Numbered from the stretch's first letter, positions 22,716 through 36,751 are shown. The stretch: DNA of 64,000 nt from Neptuniibacter victor (GCA_027943745.1 AP025763.1:3534001-3598000), one strand, 5' to 3'. Made by a program: numbers and translations. The notes: generated by a model from the letters alone, not told the origin.

Positions 22716-22835
22716 ATGCTTGGCGATGACCTACTCTCACATGGGGAAACCCCACACTACCATCGGCGATGTTGCGTTTCACGTCTGAGTTCGGGATGGG
22801 ATCAGGTGGTTCCACAACTCTATGGTCGCCAAGCA
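22716..22835 (-). rRNA. rrf: 5S ribosomal RNA
   Basis: 120-nt minus-strand match to gammaproteobacterial 5S. The closing helix is TGCTTGGCGACC/GCCAAGCAT, with conserved inner segments CCCATCCCGAACTCAGA and GCCGATGGTAGTGTGGGG. Confidence 0.98.
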
Positions 22836-22982
22836 AAACTGTCACAATCGGGATTTAAATTCATTTTGATTTAGAGGGAGTCGCTAGACTCAACCTTGTA
22901 TTTCTATACGCGCTAATTCGTTACTTTCTATCATTATTTGTCTGTATTGAACAAATCACTTGCCAAACGCCTTGGGCGTTAT

Positions 22983-25870
<2,888 letters not shown>

Positions 25871-25993
25871 ATATAACCCGAAGGCGTCTGGAATCATAGT
25901 AACTTGTTAGTACAGTAACGATAGATTTCGCCGAATTGGCGCTTGTATATGAAAAATACAAGTCAATCTAAATCAATGAATCTAAATCCAAAT

Positions 25994-26004
25994 TGTTAAA
26001 GAGC
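25994..26004 (-). promoter_or_regulatory. boxA in the 16S-23S spacer
   Basis: GCTCTTTAACA on the minus strand between tRNA-Ala and 23S, identical to the copy in the 16S leader. It is the standard rrn antitermination element. The remaining 200-base spacer shows only processing-stem sequence. Confidence 0.75.
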
Positions 26005-26085
26005 GTTTAAAGCAAAAAAGCTTTAAAAGATAATGTCGTAGTAGACGATTATGTTTTAAAACTCTTCTCTCTACAGTAAGAGTAA

Positions 26086-26161
26086 TGGTGGAGCTATGCG
26101 GGATCGAACCGCAGACCTCCTGCGTGCAAAGCAGGCGCTCTCCCAGCTGAGCTATAGCCCC
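26086..26161 (-). tRNA. tRNA-Ala (TGC)
   Basis: 76-nt cloverleaf GGGGCTATAGCTCAGCTGGG... with anticodon TGC in CTTTGCACG and encoded CCA. Second tRNA of the 16S-23S spacer. Confidence 0.98.
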
Positions 26162-26184
26162 ATTTCAACAGTGAGGCCATTATT

Positions 26185-26261
<77 letters not shown>

Positions 26262-26329
26262 ACACTGTTACTCTTAACGTCTCTGATCAGATAATTCGTG
26301 TGAACGCTTGCCGAGAATCGGCTTTCGTT

Positions 26330-27870
<1,541 letters not shown>

Positions 27871-28045
27871 AAATCATATGTGCTATCAGGAATGTGATAG
27901 CGAGCTCTAGTACTAAACAACCGGATTACATTCGAAAATGTAAAACCTTTTTGTAAATCGCTTAAATGAATTCACTTGGTTGCTTGTTCTAGATAAAGTC
28001 TTTGCTTCATCTCAACAAGCGCCCACACGAATTATCTGATCAAAT

Positions 28046-28056
28046 TGTTAAAGAGC
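28046..28056 (-). promoter_or_regulatory. boxA of the rRNA leader
   Basis: GCTCTTTAACA on the minus strand, followed about 18 bases later by GTGTGGGC (boxC-like), the E. coli arrangement for Nus-factor antitermination. Confidence 0.85.
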
Positions 28057-28109
28057 GTTGCTTGGAGCTACTTAACGCTGCGAAGCGTTTCGTCTCAAGC
28101 GAGGCGCAT

Positions 28110-28137
28110 ATTCTACTTTGCGCCGTTTCAAAGTCAA
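28110..28137 (-). promoter_or_regulatory. rRNA promoter P2
   Basis: TTGACT-N16-TAGAAT on the minus strand, followed by a GC-rich discriminator (ATGCGCCTCGC), about 230 bases upstream of 16S. Confidence 0.8.
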
Positions 28138-28308
28138 CCGTTATTTTGTGTTTTTGTGAATTAATTTTCAATCAATCCACACACTCAAACGAACCTTGAA
28201 ACCTTCTCCGCAAATCCTGTAAAAACTTAAGCTTTTCAGTGACTTACTTCGAACCTTTTTCAGTACTGAAACCTGCGTTTCCGCTGTCTCCCTGAGCAAG
28301 GACGGCGA

Positions 28309-28336
28309 ATTATAGACACTTCCCGAACCACGTCAA
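28309..28336 (-). promoter_or_regulatory. rRNA promoter P1
   Basis: TTGACG-N16-TATAAT on the minus strand with discriminator TCGCCGTCC, preceded by A/T-rich DNA. The 16-bp spacer and GC-rich discriminator are hallmarks of growth-rate and ppGpp-controlled rrn promoters. Confidence 0.85.
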
Positions 28337-28448
28337 CAGACAATTTAAAAAAACCTCACTTTTTTGTAAAAAAATGCCATTTTTATATAAAACCCAGTAA
28401 AAGCGGTTAATAAAGCACCAGAGGCGCTTAATTCCTGTACAGCAGATA

Positions 28449-28479
28449 CAAAAAAGGCGCCCTTAAATAATGGACGCCC
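28449..28479 (-). terminator. Terminator of the Yip1-family gene
   Basis: GGCGTCC-N9-GGGCGCC followed by TTTTTT on the minus strand, 28 bases past the stop. It insulates the rrn promoters from upstream transcription. Confidence 0.85.
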
Positions 28480-28506
28480 TCTTCTATTGCTATTTTCGAC
28501 CTTATA

Positions 28507-29112
28507 TCATCCCGAAATATAATTAAGCGGTATGACCGTGCTCCACAGAACAACCGATGCTACTAATACGCCGACTAAGGTGCATAAGCCAACGGTTAAG
28601 ATTGAAGTAGAAAACAAAAACGCCCTCTCTTCTGGAATTTTCATAATCACCGGCACGCCAGTGTAAAGAAGATAGACCGAATAACAGACTGCAACTAGCC
28701 CTACACTTACGTTCAACCAAAGTAACGGATACAGCGCAGCCAAGCCCGAAAGAAACATTGGCGTGGCCGTATAGGTCGCCAAGGACAGACAATCATCAAA
28801 GGTAACATTACCTCCATAATTTTTCTCCATCCAATGTATAGCGTAGGTAATAAATCCAACGGCTACCCACATCGCAAAATAGAAAGCTATCGCTGCCGGC
28901 AGAGCACTAGAGGCCTCCAACTTGATATATTCGCTACCTGCAATACTCCAACCGACTTGTGTCGTACCAATGAACATACAAACCGCAGGTATTGCTGCAA
29001 GAATACTAATCTGCTGCAAAAATATATGCGATGCACTGTAGTGCTCTTTTCGAATCTGTCCCCACTCCTCTTTCGGGTGGTACAGTATTCCCATCATATG
29101 TTGAATAAACAT
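28507..29112 (-). CDS. Yip1-family integral membrane protein
   Basis: 201 aa with about five hydrophobic spans and no catalytic motif. The cytosolic N-terminus (MMGILYHPKEEWGQIRKE) is the usual opening of bacterial Yip1/YIP1 domain proteins, whose function is unknown. The start at 29110-29112 is supported by GAGGGG seven bases upstream. A longer reading to 29148 lacks such a site. It is 131 bases after ctaB on the same strand, with its own terminator. A link to the oxidase cluster is not established. Confidence 0.8.
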   Translation of the reverse strand: MFIQHMMGILYHPKEEWGQIRKEHYSASHIFLQQISILAAIPAVCMFIGTTQVGWSIAGSEYIKLEASSALPAAIAFYFAMWVAVGFITYAIHWMEKNYGGNVTFDDCLSLATYTATPMFLSGLAALYPLLWLNVSVGLVAVCYSVYLLYTGVPVIMKIPEERAFLFSTSILTVGLCTLVGVLVASVVLWSTVIPLNYISG

Positions 29113-29243
29113 GATGCAACCCCTCATTTGATTTGGGTGCAGCACCATTCCTTTAGTGCCACATCAATTAACTACTAATTTCATTACTACTCTTTTCTCC
29201 ATTTCCACAGGTTTCAGGAACTTTCATAAACTCTCGCTATGCT

Positions 29244-30149
29244 TTAACTCAGCATAGCCATCAAATAATGATCAACTAGCAAGAACACAAATAACCACAT
29301 TATGTAATTAATGCTGTGTAAAAAAAGCGACATAGGCGCACCTTCAGCCTTCTTCACTAACTGCCATACCCAATAAATAAATCGAGCATTGATAACACTG
29401 ACCCCTAATAAGTAAATAAGACCACTCATGCCTGTCATATACGGAAACAATGTTGTTAACAGCATAATCAAACTATAAAGAACTATTTGTAACCGTGTGT
29501 ATTGACTACCATGCGTCACTGGAAGCATTGGCACACCGGCCTTCTCATAATCCGCTTTCCTCGCGATACACAAGGACCAGAAATGCGGTGGTGTCCATGC
29601 AAAAATAATTAGCACCAGCAATAAACTATTTGGCTCTATAGAACCGGTAATTGCTGTCCAGCCTAATAAAGGCGGTGCTGCACCAGCCAGCCCACCGATA
29701 ACAATATTTTGCGGGGTGGCACGCTTTAACCAAACGGTATACACGACCGCATACCCTATCAATGCAAACAGCGTAAGCCATGCCGTGAGTAGATTTACGA
29801 ATACGGCCAACATACCTATACCCAAGACACCGATACATCCGGCAAAACTAATCGCCTGCTTCGCCGTTAGTTTTCCCTGGGGCAATGGACGACCTTTTGT
29901 TCGCGCCATCTTTTGATCAATTTTTCTATCCATGACATGGTTCACTGCGGCAGCTGACCCTGACGCCAAAGCGATACCAATTAATCCAATCAACATCTGT
30001 ACTATGCTTGGCAAACTATCCTGCGCTAGGAGCATACCAACCAACGCGGTAAGTAACATGACCAGAACGACCTTCGGCTTACATAGCGATAGATAATCTT
30101 TCCAGCTTGTTTGTTTCGCCTCTTCGAGGATCACATCTGGTTCATTCAT
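29244..30149 (-). CDS. ctaB: Protoheme IX farnesyltransferase (heme O synthase)
   Basis: UbiA-family inner-membrane prenyltransferase that farnesylates heme b to heme O, the first step to the heme A of aa3 oxidase. 301 aa from the chosen start. It has multiple spans and the motif NHVMDRKIDQKMARTKGRPL with the Asp-rich Mg/diphosphate site. The ATG at 30147-30149 overlaps the ctaA stop (ATGAATGA) and follows AGAGGG. Last gene of the oxidase assembly operon. Confidence 0.96.
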   Translation of the reverse strand: MNEPDVILEEAKQTSWKDYLSLCKPKVVLVMLLTALVGMLLAQDSLPSIVQMLIGLIGIALASGSAAAVNHVMDRKIDQKMARTKGRPLPQGKLTAKQAISFAGCIGVLGIGMLAVFVNLLTAWLTLFALIGYAVVYTVWLKRATPQNIVIGGLAGAAPPLLGWTAITGSIEPNSLLLVLIIFAWTPPHFWSLCIARKADYEKAGVPMLPVTHGSQYTRLQIVLYSLIMLLTTLFPYMTGMSGLIYLLGVSVINARFIYWVWQLVKKAEGAPMSLFLHSINYIMWLFVFLLVDHYLMAMLS

Positions 30150-31146
30150 AATCCAGCCCTCTGAACTCAACCCGCACTTTTGAGTATAGTCCTAACAAGC
30201 TAAGTAGGAGCAAAATGGCAAACAGATGGTGCAACATCGCTAACGTAGTAGGAACCGACAACACCGCAATCAACGATCCTAAAGTTAACTGACAAATGAG
30301 TATGCCAATAACACTCAATAACGCCCTTCTTAGTCGATATCCCCGCCATAGCGCCATGGCCAATATTAAGCAGTACACAAAAACAATGACTGCACCCAAT
30401 CGATGAATGATCTGTATCGCAGCCCTCGCCTCAAGAGGCAAAATACCACCTTCATAATTAGGCCCTACCCTTATCGCTAAGTTGAATCCTTCCTTATAGT
30501 TAGGCTCAAGCTCGCTCGATTCGCTACAAACCAACCATTCGCTACATCCATAACCTGCATAATTCGCACTCGTCCATCCGCCTAACACTATCTGCACAAG
30601 TACAATTAAAACCGCGCCTAACAACCACTTACTAATACTTGCATTTGTACTGGCAACTTTATTTAAAACCCGCTTAAGTCTTAAACGAAGTAATACCAAT
30701 GTTGTTAAAGTTAATACCCCCCCAAGCAAGTGAAGCGTCACGATCTGCGGTAATAACTTTAGTGTTACCGTCCACATCCCAAAAACAGCCTGTATAACAA
30801 CTAGAACTAACGCACAATAACTCAAAAATAGTGGATAGCCTGGTACACTCCGAACCCGGTATGCAATTATTGCCAATCCCAAAATCAGCACCCCTAAACT
30901 ACCCGCCAAGTATCGATGCCCCATTTCTAACCAGACTTTGTTTATCTCTATGGGCACATTAGGAAAAACTTCCTGCACTTCTGAAAGTCTCGCCATCTCG
31001 TTCGTAACGATCAATTGGCCATAGCAGCCAGGCCAATCAGGACAGCTCAGGCCCGCATTATTAATTCTTGTCCACGCGCCTAGCAATACGACACAGATCA
31101 CTACAACGATAGCTACATTAACTAAGCGAGCAGCCCAAGCAATCAT
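30142..31146 (-). CDS. ctaA: Heme A synthase (COX15/CtaA)
   Basis: Oxidises the C8 methyl of heme O to the formyl group of heme A. 334 aa, eight predicted spans in two homologous halves, with conserved histidines in ELGHRYLAG-like (MGHRYLAGSLG), TLHLLGG, QIIHRLGA and MLHHLFA. Cysteines in GLSCPDWPGCYG and YGCSEWLVC are the paired loop cysteines of this class. Overlaps ctaB by 8 bases. Confidence 0.96.
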   Translation of the reverse strand: MIAWAARLVNVAIVVVICVVLLGAWTRINNAGLSCPDWPGCYGQLIVTNEMARLSEVQEVFPNVPIEINKVWLEMGHRYLAGSLGVLILGLAIIAYRVRSVPGYPLFLSYCALVLVVIQAVFGMWTVTLKLLPQIVTLHLLGGVLTLTTLVLLRLRLKRVLNKVASTNASISKWLLGAVLIVLVQIVLGGWTSANYAGYGCSEWLVCSESSELEPNYKEGFNLAIRVGPNYEGGILPLEARAAIQIIHRLGAVIVFVYCLILAMALWRGYRLRRALLSVIGILICQLTLGSLIAVLSVPTTLAMLHHLFAILLLLSLLGLYSKVRVEFRGLDYE

Positions 31147-31148
31147 CT

Positions 31149-31619
31149 CTAACCAATCCGCGAAACTTTTAATAAACGGCGTAGGTCCTTCAAAAGCAAC
31201 TTAGGTTCTATTGCTAACTCGTACCTAAACACCAAATTCCCCAGAGGGTCAGCGATCCATAGGGCACTCGTTTTGCTATCTCTATATAAAGGTAGAACTT
31301 TAGGATTCACGACCCTTTTGATCAAAACTCGTTCTTTATCTTTACCTAAAGCTATCTGTATTTTTTCCAACTTCTGCATCCATACTTCGCAATCAAGGCC
31401 ACAATCTTCGGCTGCGGTTAACACCAGCTTCCATTGTGGCTTGGTATGATCTATTAGCTGCTCATCCATATTCCATTGATCAACAGAGCTCTGCGATAAA
31501 AGCTCTCCGGAATAACTTCTATTGTCGGGAATGAGCCAGTCTGAAAAATACATAATCGCTGCTAGCGCAACGGGACCTAATCCAACAATCCAAATCAGCC
31601 AAAAAGAGTATCTATTCAT
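31149..31619 (-). CDS. Membrane-anchored thioredoxin/SCO-like protein of the cox cluster
   Basis: 156 aa with one N-terminal membrane span (about residues 5-24) and a periplasmic domain containing a CGLDC (CxxxC) pair. The end, IADPLGNLVFRYELAIEP, is the type seen in thioredoxin-fold proteins. CxxxC is the copper-binding spacing of SCO proteins, but the expected distal His is not obvious, so SCO function is not proven. It overlaps surf1 by 8 bases (ATGAATAG). The ATG at 31617-31619 is preceded by AAGGA, better than upstream alternatives. Similar genes occur at this place in Pseudomonas-type cox clusters. A role in CuA assembly is inference. Confidence 0.8.
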   Translation of the reverse strand: MNRYSFWLIWIVGLGPVALAAIMYFSDWLIPDNRSYSGELLSQSSVDQWNMDEQLIDHTKPQWKLVLTAAEDCGLDCEVWMQKLEKIQIALGKDKERVLIKRVVNPKVLPLYRDSKTSALWIADPLGNLVFRYELAIEPKLLLKDLRRLLKVSRIG

Positions 31620-32331
31620 AAGCATCCTTTTTAATTTGGAATACACTCCAGATAACCATCACAAATAATGCCACTGACATTGCAAACCATTGAAAAGCAT
31701 AACCAAGGTGCTTTTCCGGAAGCATCGTCAATATGGGCCAATTAATATCCAATGCTTTTAACAAAGGCTCATCAATACGCACAACAGCAGGAATAATTGG
31801 CTTACCAACAAAATCACTAACAACGTCCAAATCTAAGCGTTGTATCACTTTAGGCCAGCCATCATTAACGGGGGTATCTTTCAACGTAATCGATTCACCC
31901 AAAGACCTCATGCGTCCCGACACTACTAACATCTTTTGTGGGATATTAACGTCAGGAAGATCATCACGGGTTCGACCTAAAGCGACCCAACCCAAATTAA
32001 CAATCGCACTCTCCCCTGAATTAGCCTCATGAAAAATGGCAATGACTTCGTATCCTGGCTGCCCTCCCCTTGTCCTATTATCAAGCAGAAAATAGCGTTT
32101 GTTTTCCAACTGTCCCTCAAGCAAAACTGGAACAAACATCCCGGTTATAGATTTCATACCAGCAGTTAAGGTCGTCAACACAGCCTGCGTATCCCAGCTA
32201 GCTATTAACGTCTGTTTTTCTTCTGCTCTAGACAACTGCCAAAAACCCAGTGACACCATCAACGGCAGTAAAAACAATGCGGCCCATAACAGCATAAACT
32301 TGAAGCGTCGCTCTCTCTGAACTTTAATCAT
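31612..32331 (-). CDS. SURF1-family cytochrome oxidase assembly protein
   Basis: 239 aa with spans near both ends (about residues 12-31 and 212-230) and a periplasmic middle domain, the SURF1 layout. The N-terminal LGFWQLSRAEEKQTL and LLDNRTRGGQPGYEVI, and the C-terminal LGYAFQWFAMSVALF, are family signatures. SURF1 assists insertion of heme A into subunit I. The start at 32329-32331 follows GGAGG. It diverges from the DUF2909 gene with only 29 bases between start codons. Confidence 0.93.
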   Translation of the reverse strand: MIKVQRERRFKFMLLWAALFLLPLMVSLGFWQLSRAEEKQTLIASWDTQAVLTTLTAGMKSITGMFVPVLLEGQLENKRYFLLDNRTRGGQPGYEVIAIFHEANSGESAIVNLGWVALGRTRDDLPDVNIPQKMLVVSGRMRSLGESITLKDTPVNDGWPKVIQRLDLDVVSDFVGKPIIPAVVRIDEPLLKALDINWPILTMLPEKHLGYAFQWFAMSVALFVMVIWSVFQIKKDAYE

Positions 32332-32360
32332 TGATGACACCTCCGCTAGGAGCACTGTAT

Positions 32361-32564
32361 ATGTCACTAAAAGCCTTACTGCTGATCCTCTTTCTCGCGG
32401 TCATCCTTAGTTTATTTTGTAGTCTCTTTTTCCTCATACGCGATCAAGGCCAATCTCATCGCTCGGTTAACTCTCTTTTCTTCCGTGTCACTTTCAGCAT
32501 CCTTATCATCATTGTGCTTCTTTATGGTTTCTATACTGGAGAGATTAAGCCCCATGGGCTCTAG
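32361..32564 (+). CDS. Twin transmembrane protein (DUF2909)
   Basis: 67 aa with two hydrophobic spans (about residues 2-22 and 38-56) around a short polar loop (RDQGQSHRSVNS). This is the DUF2909 pattern found inside cox clusters of gammaproteobacteria. The ATG at 32361 has AGGAG eight bases upstream. It is encoded opposite to all neighbours, diverging from surf1 and ending one base before the coxC stop. Function unknown, probably a small oxidase-associated membrane protein by context. Confidence 0.85.
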   Translation: MSLKALLLILFLAVILSLFCSLFFLIRDQGQSHRSVNSLFFRVTFSILIIIVLLYGFYTGEIKPHGL

Positions 32565-32565
32565 A

Positions 32566-33450
32566 TCAAATAATGTAAACAAAAAGAAAAAGCCCGACCC
32601 ACACCACATCAACAAAATGCCAATACCAAGCGACCGCCTCAAACCCAAAATGTTTCTCTACACTAAAATGCCCTTTCACAACTCTAAGAAAAATAATGAT
32701 CAGCATTAATGTCCCCAATGTCACATGCAGTCCATGAAAGCCCGTCAATATGAAAAAAGTGGCGCCATACACTCCGGCATTGAGTGTTAAACCTAAGTCG
32801 TTATAAGCCTGGGCATATTCGTACGCTTGAAAATATAAAAAGATAACTCCCAGCACGACGGTGACCGCCAACCAGAATATAATCCTCTGACGATTTCCCA
32901 GCTTTAAAGCCTTATGAGCCAACGTAACGGTAAAACTTGAAGAGATAAGCAGGACCGTATTGAGTAAAGGGATATGCCAAGGGTCAATTACACCCTTAGG
33001 CCCTGGAAATGCTTGCTGGTCAGGCGTACTCATTAATGGCCACTCCGCGGCAAAGCCCTGCCATAATAAGTTTGAAACACCCTTCTCCCCTTCACCACCT
33101 AACCAAGGCACGGACAAATTTCTAATATAAAAAAGCGTGCCAAAGAACGCGGCAAAAAACATAATTTCAGAAAAGATGAACCAACTCATACCCCAACGGA
33201 AAGATCGATCCATTTGAGAACTGTACAACCCTTTATTGCTTTCATGGATAACATTGCTAAACCAACCAAGCAGAACCAATCCCATACCCAAAGCGCCTGC
33301 CAGCAACATCAACAGACCACCACCCCCTCCTGTATTAGCACTGAGGCTATTAATTAAGCTGCCTCCGCCATAAGCCATCATAAATAAGGCTACTGAAGCC
33401 AGAATTGGCCAGCGACTTTGCTCAGGGACGTAATAGCTTTGAACACTCAT
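32566..33450 (-). CDS. coxC: Cytochrome c oxidase subunit III
   Basis: 294 aa, seven-span core subunit. MSWFIFSEIMFFAAFFGTLF and the C-terminal FHFVD-type helix (VAWYWHFVDVVWVGLFLFVY) are diagnostic, as is GFHGLHVTLGTLML. The start overlaps the ctaG stop by four bases (ATGA). Confidence 0.97.
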   Translation of the reverse strand: MSVQSYYVPEQSRWPILASVALFMMAYGGGSLINSLSANTGGGGGLLMLLAGALGMGLVLLGWFSNVIHESNKGLYSSQMDRSFRWGMSWFIFSEIMFFAAFFGTLFYIRNLSVPWLGGEGEKGVSNLLWQGFAAEWPLMSTPDQQAFPGPKGVIDPWHIPLLNTVLLISSSFTVTLAHKALKLGNRQRIIFWLAVTVVLGVIFLYFQAYEYAQAYNDLGLTLNAGVYGATFFILTGFHGLHVTLGTLMLIIIFLRVVKGHFSVEKHFGFEAVAWYWHFVDVVWVGLFLFVYII

Positions 33451-34019
33451 AATGACCCTCTCTCTCTAAAAGTGACTGTGGATAAGTCATCAGGCGTGAT
33501 ATCAAACAATGTGTACGACAACGTCACAGTATGAATATGCTCTGGAAGTTCTGGATCTATAGACACAACTAGCGGCATCCATTTTTCCGCGTTTCCCTTC
33601 AAGGGTTGTCGCTTAAAGCAGAAACAATTTATTTTTTGCACGAAGGGCGCCGCTTCCGAAGGTGAAACCGATGGAACGGCCTGTGCGATCATCATTTTAT
33701 TAGTAAGATTTCGAGCTAGGTAAGCCGTTTGATGCATCGCGCCAGGAGACAATCTTGTTATCGCCACTTTGGGTCTAAACTCCCACGGCATTGTTTCATT
33801 ATTAACAGCCACCAACTGCAGTTTCACTGAACGTGCATTGTCGATAACCAAAGACGGTTTCGCTGGAGTTAAATCAACTTTTCCATTTAAGCCTGTAACA
33901 CGACAAAAAACATCGTAAAGCGGAACCAAAGCGAAACCAAAACCAAACATCAGCACACAGCCGATGATCAGCCATTTCACTGTTTTTCCTGTTTGTTTTT
34001 TATTGTGGATGGTCGACAT
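33447..34019 (-). CDS. ctaG: Cytochrome c oxidase assembly protein CtaG/Cox11
   Basis: Copper chaperone that delivers CuB to subunit I. 190 aa, with one N-terminal span (about residues 15-36) and a periplasmic domain with the copper-binding motif INCFCFKRQPL. PLYDVFCRVTGLNGK is conserved. I use the ATG at 34017-34019 (GGAG upstream). A GTG three codons earlier is possible. It follows coxA by 20 bases. Confidence 0.96.
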   Translation of the reverse strand: MSTIHNKKQTGKTVKWLIIGCVLMFGFGFALVPLYDVFCRVTGLNGKVDLTPAKPSLVIDNARSVKLQLVAVNNETMPWEFRPKVAITRLSPGAMHQTAYLARNLTNKMMIAQAVPSVSPSEAAPFVQKINCFCFKRQPLKGNAEKWMPLVVSIDPELPEHIHTVTLSYTLFDITPDDLSTVTFRERGSL

Positions 34020-34039
34020 TTCACCCACTCCTCTCTTAA

Positions 34040-35614
34040 TTATTTAACTTTCGGAGCCTCACTAAAGCTGTGATATGGTGCAGGCGAAGGCAGCGTCCAC
34101 TCTAAGCCATGAGATCCTTCCCACACTTCGCTGCTCGCTTGGCGTCCTTTTCGTATGCAATGAATAACGTTATAGAGAAAAATTAGTTGTGAAAAACCGA
34201 ACATAAACGCCCCGACGGTGGCAACAGCGTTAAAATCTGCGAATTGAAGCGCGTAATCCGGAATCCGCCTTGGCATACCCGCTAAACCAATAAAATGCAT
34301 TGGAAAAAAAGTGATATTTACGCCCACAAAGCTACACCAGAAATGGACCTTCCCCATCGTCTCGTTATAGTAGTTACCACACCACTTAGGGAGCCAATAG
34401 TATGCGCCCGCCATAATGGCAAAAACGGCACCAGGCACTAATACGTAGTGAAAATGGGCAACGACAAAGTAAGTGTCATGATATTGAAAGTCCGCAGGCG
34501 CTATTGCCAACATAAGGCCTGAAAATCCACCAATGGTGAACAAAACAACAAACGCCAAGGCAAACAACATAGGCGTTTCGAATGTCATTGATCCTCGAAA
34601 CATAGTGGCAACCCAGTTGAAAACCTTAACCCCAGTAGGCACAGCAATCAGCATTGTTGCAAACATGAAGAATACCTCGGCCACCAGCGGCAATCCGACA
34701 GTGAACATGTGATGAGCCCATACAATAAATGACAACAACGCAATAGATGCAGTTGCGTAGACCATAGAGGGATAACCAAACAATCGCTTGCGTGCAAACG
34801 TAGGAATAATCTCACTGACGATCCCAAAGGCCGGCAAGATCATGATATAAACCTCAGGATGCCCAAAAAACCAAAACACATGTTGAAATAAGACAGGATC
34901 TCCCCCTCCTGCTGCATTAAAGAAGCTAGTACCGAAATGTATATCCATCAACATCATAGTGACTACGCCAGCCAAAACAGGCATCACAGCGATTAATAAA
35001 AACGCCGTAATAAGCCATGTCCATACGAAAAGCGGCAACTTCATCATACTCATACCTGGAGCACGTAGATTAAGAATTGTGGCGATAATATTAATGGCCC
35101 CCATAATTGAACTAATGCCCATCATATGCACGGCAAAAATAAAAAACGTAACACTCGGTGGAGCATAAGTTGTGGATAATGGGGCATAGAATGTCCACCC
35201 AAAATTAGGTGCTCCGCCCTCCATAAATAACGTCGATAGCATCATGCTAAAAGCAAAAGGTAGGATCCAAAAGCTCCAATTATTCATTCGAGGAAGCGCC
35301 ATATCGGGCGCCCCTACCATCATAGGGATCATCCAATTCGCTAAACCAACAAAGGCGGGCATCACTGCACCAAAAACCATTATTAGTCCATGCATTGTCG
35401 TCATCTGATTAAAAAAATCGGGTTGAATTAGCTGTAACCCCGGCTGAAAAAGCTCTGCTCGAATCAACAGAGCCATACAGCCTCCTGTTAAAAACATGGC
35501 AAAACTAAACCAAAGATATAGGGTCCCTATATCTTTATGATTTGTCGTATACAGCCAACGAGATAATCCAACAGCAGGGCCGTGATGATGAGTTGAAGCA
35601 GAAGAACTGGTCAT
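34040..35614 (-). CDS. coxA: Cytochrome c oxidase subunit I (aa3 type)
   Basis: 524 aa, twelve-span catalytic subunit. It contains heme a and a3/CuB ligands in [29 protein letters not shown] (His-Tyr crosslink pair), [10 protein letters not shown] and [13 protein letters not shown]. Proton D- and K-channel type residues are present in the usual segments. Strong TAGGAGGGGAT precedes the ATG. It lies 8 bases after coxB, so both are co-translated. With ctaA/ctaB it defines a heme-a oxidase rather than a bo3 quinol oxidase. Confidence 0.99.
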   Translation of the reverse strand: MTSSSASTHHHGPAVGLSRWLYTTNHKDIGTLYLWFSFAMFLTGGCMALLIRAELFQPGLQLIQPDFFNQMTTMHGLIMVFGAVMPAFVGLANWMIPMMVGAPDMALPRMNNWSFWILPFAFSMMLSTLFMEGGAPNFGWTFYAPLSTTYAPPSVTFFIFAVHMMGISSIMGAINIIATILNLRAPGMSMMKLPLFVWTWLITAFLLIAVMPVLAGVVTMMLMDIHFGTSFFNAAGGGDPVLFQHVFWFFGHPEVYIMILPAFGIVSEIIPTFARKRLFGYPSMVYATASIALLSFIVWAHHMFTVGLPLVAEVFFMFATMLIAVPTGVKVFNWVATMFRGSMTFETPMLFALAFVVLFTIGGFSGLMLAIAPADFQYHDTYFVVAHFHYVLVPGAVFAIMAGAYYWLPKWCGNYYNETMGKVHFWCSFVGVNITFFPMHFIGLAGMPRRIPDYALQFADFNAVATVGAFMFGFSQLIFLYNVIHCIRKGRQASSEVWEGSHGLEWTLPSPAPYHSFSEAPKVK

Positions 35615-35622
35615 ATCCCCTC

Positions 35623-36732
35623 CTATTCCTTAAGCTCTGCAATTTGGGCTGGGGTAACGATATCACCGGTTTTATTTCCCCATGCATTACGCTCATAAGT
35701 GATAACAGCGGCCAGCTCTACAGCACTGAGTTGTTCTTTATAAGCCTGCATAGCCGTACCTGGCTTACCATTCAAAACGACATCGATATGAACACTGACC
35801 TCACCTAAAGCGACAGGACTATTTTTTAGTGCTGGAAAGGCACCGGGAATACCCTCACCTTCTGCCTGATGACAGGCAAGACAAGCTTTGTTGTAAACCT
35901 CTTCCCCCATGGCCATCAGATCAGCTAAATTCCAGCTTTTCATCGCAGCTTGTTGCTGTTTGGCGTCAGCTTGCTTCACTTCGGCTAACCAACTTTCATA
36001 CTCAGCAACGGTTTTCACCTCAACCACAATAGGCATAAAGCCATGCTCTTTCCCACATAACTCCGCACATTGACCGCGGTAAACTCCAGGCTTATCGACG
36101 ATCACCCATGCTTCATTGATAAAACCAGGAATTGCATCCTTCTTAACAGCAAACTCAGGCACCCACCAAGAGTGAATGACATCATTGGCCGTTAACAGGA
36201 AGCGAACTTTCTTACCGACAGGGATGACCAATGGGTTATCCACTTCAAGGAGATAGTCTGTGGTTTTTTCTTGTGTATTATTTATCTGTTCTCGTGGAGT
36301 AGAAAGGCTAGAAAAGAAGTCCACATTTTCTGCTAAGTACTGATAACGCCACTTCCATTGATAACCGGTTACTTGAATATCAATATCCGCTTCCGTGTTA
36401 TCGTACATTTTGATAAGTGTCGCTGTTGCGGGAACGGCCATCCCAATCAAAATAATAAATGGCACGATAGTCCAGGTGATTTCTACTAAGAGGCTTTCAT
36501 GAAAATTTTTTGCTTTTGCACCACGTGATTTACGGTGATAGACAACAGACCAGAGCATCACACCAAAAACAAGAACCCCTATCACTACACATATCCAAAA
36601 AATAACCATATGTAGATCATAGATCTCACGACTGATGTCAGTGACACCACGTGTTAAATTCATTGTCCAATCTGCATGACTGGGGCTTGCTGTGACTAAC
36701 AGTACAGCCAACCCAAAAATCACTCTTTTCAT
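35623..36732 (-). CDS. coxB: Cytochrome c oxidase subunit II with fused cytochrome c domain
   Basis: 369 aa. Signal peptide (about residues 1-21, ending SHA-DW), two spans, then the cupredoxin domain with CuA ligands in [13 protein letters not shown] and [16 protein letters not shown]-terminal class I cytochrome c domain carries ACLACHQ (CxxCH) and a distal Met (GTAMQAY). This caa3-like architecture lets the subunit carry its own heme c. The ATG at 36730-36732 follows AAAGGGGG. A long structured leader precedes it. First gene of the coxBA-ctaG-coxC string. Confidence 0.98.
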   Translation of the reverse strand: MKRVIFGLAVLLVTASPSHADWTMNLTRGVTDISREIYDLHMVIFWICVVIGVLVFGVMLWSVVYHRKSRGAKAKNFHESLLVEITWTIVPFIILIGMAVPATATLIKMYDNTEADIDIQVTGYQWKWRYQYLAENVDFFSSLSTPREQINNTQEKTTDYLLEVDNPLVIPVGKKVRFLLTANDVIHSWWVPEFAVKKDAIPGFINEAWVIVDKPGVYRGQCAELCGKEHGFMPIVVEVKTVAEYESWLAEVKQADAKQQQAAMKSWNLADLMAMGEEVYNKACLACHQAEGEGIPGAFPALKNSPVALGEVSVHIDVVLNGKPGTAMQAYKEQLSAVELAAVITYERNAWGNKTGDIVTPAQIAELKE

Positions 36733-36751
36733 TGCAGGCCCCCTTTGCATT

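Larger units (their letters stand above)
27871..28506 (-). other. rRNA operon leader and promoter region
   Basis: 636 bases without a protein gene. In transcription order it holds the Yip1-gene terminator (28449-28479), an A/T-rich stretch near 28340-28390 that could be an UP element, promoters P1 and P2, boxA, a boxC-like GTGTGGGC (28021-28028), and the 16S processing-stem leader. Confidence 0.8.
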
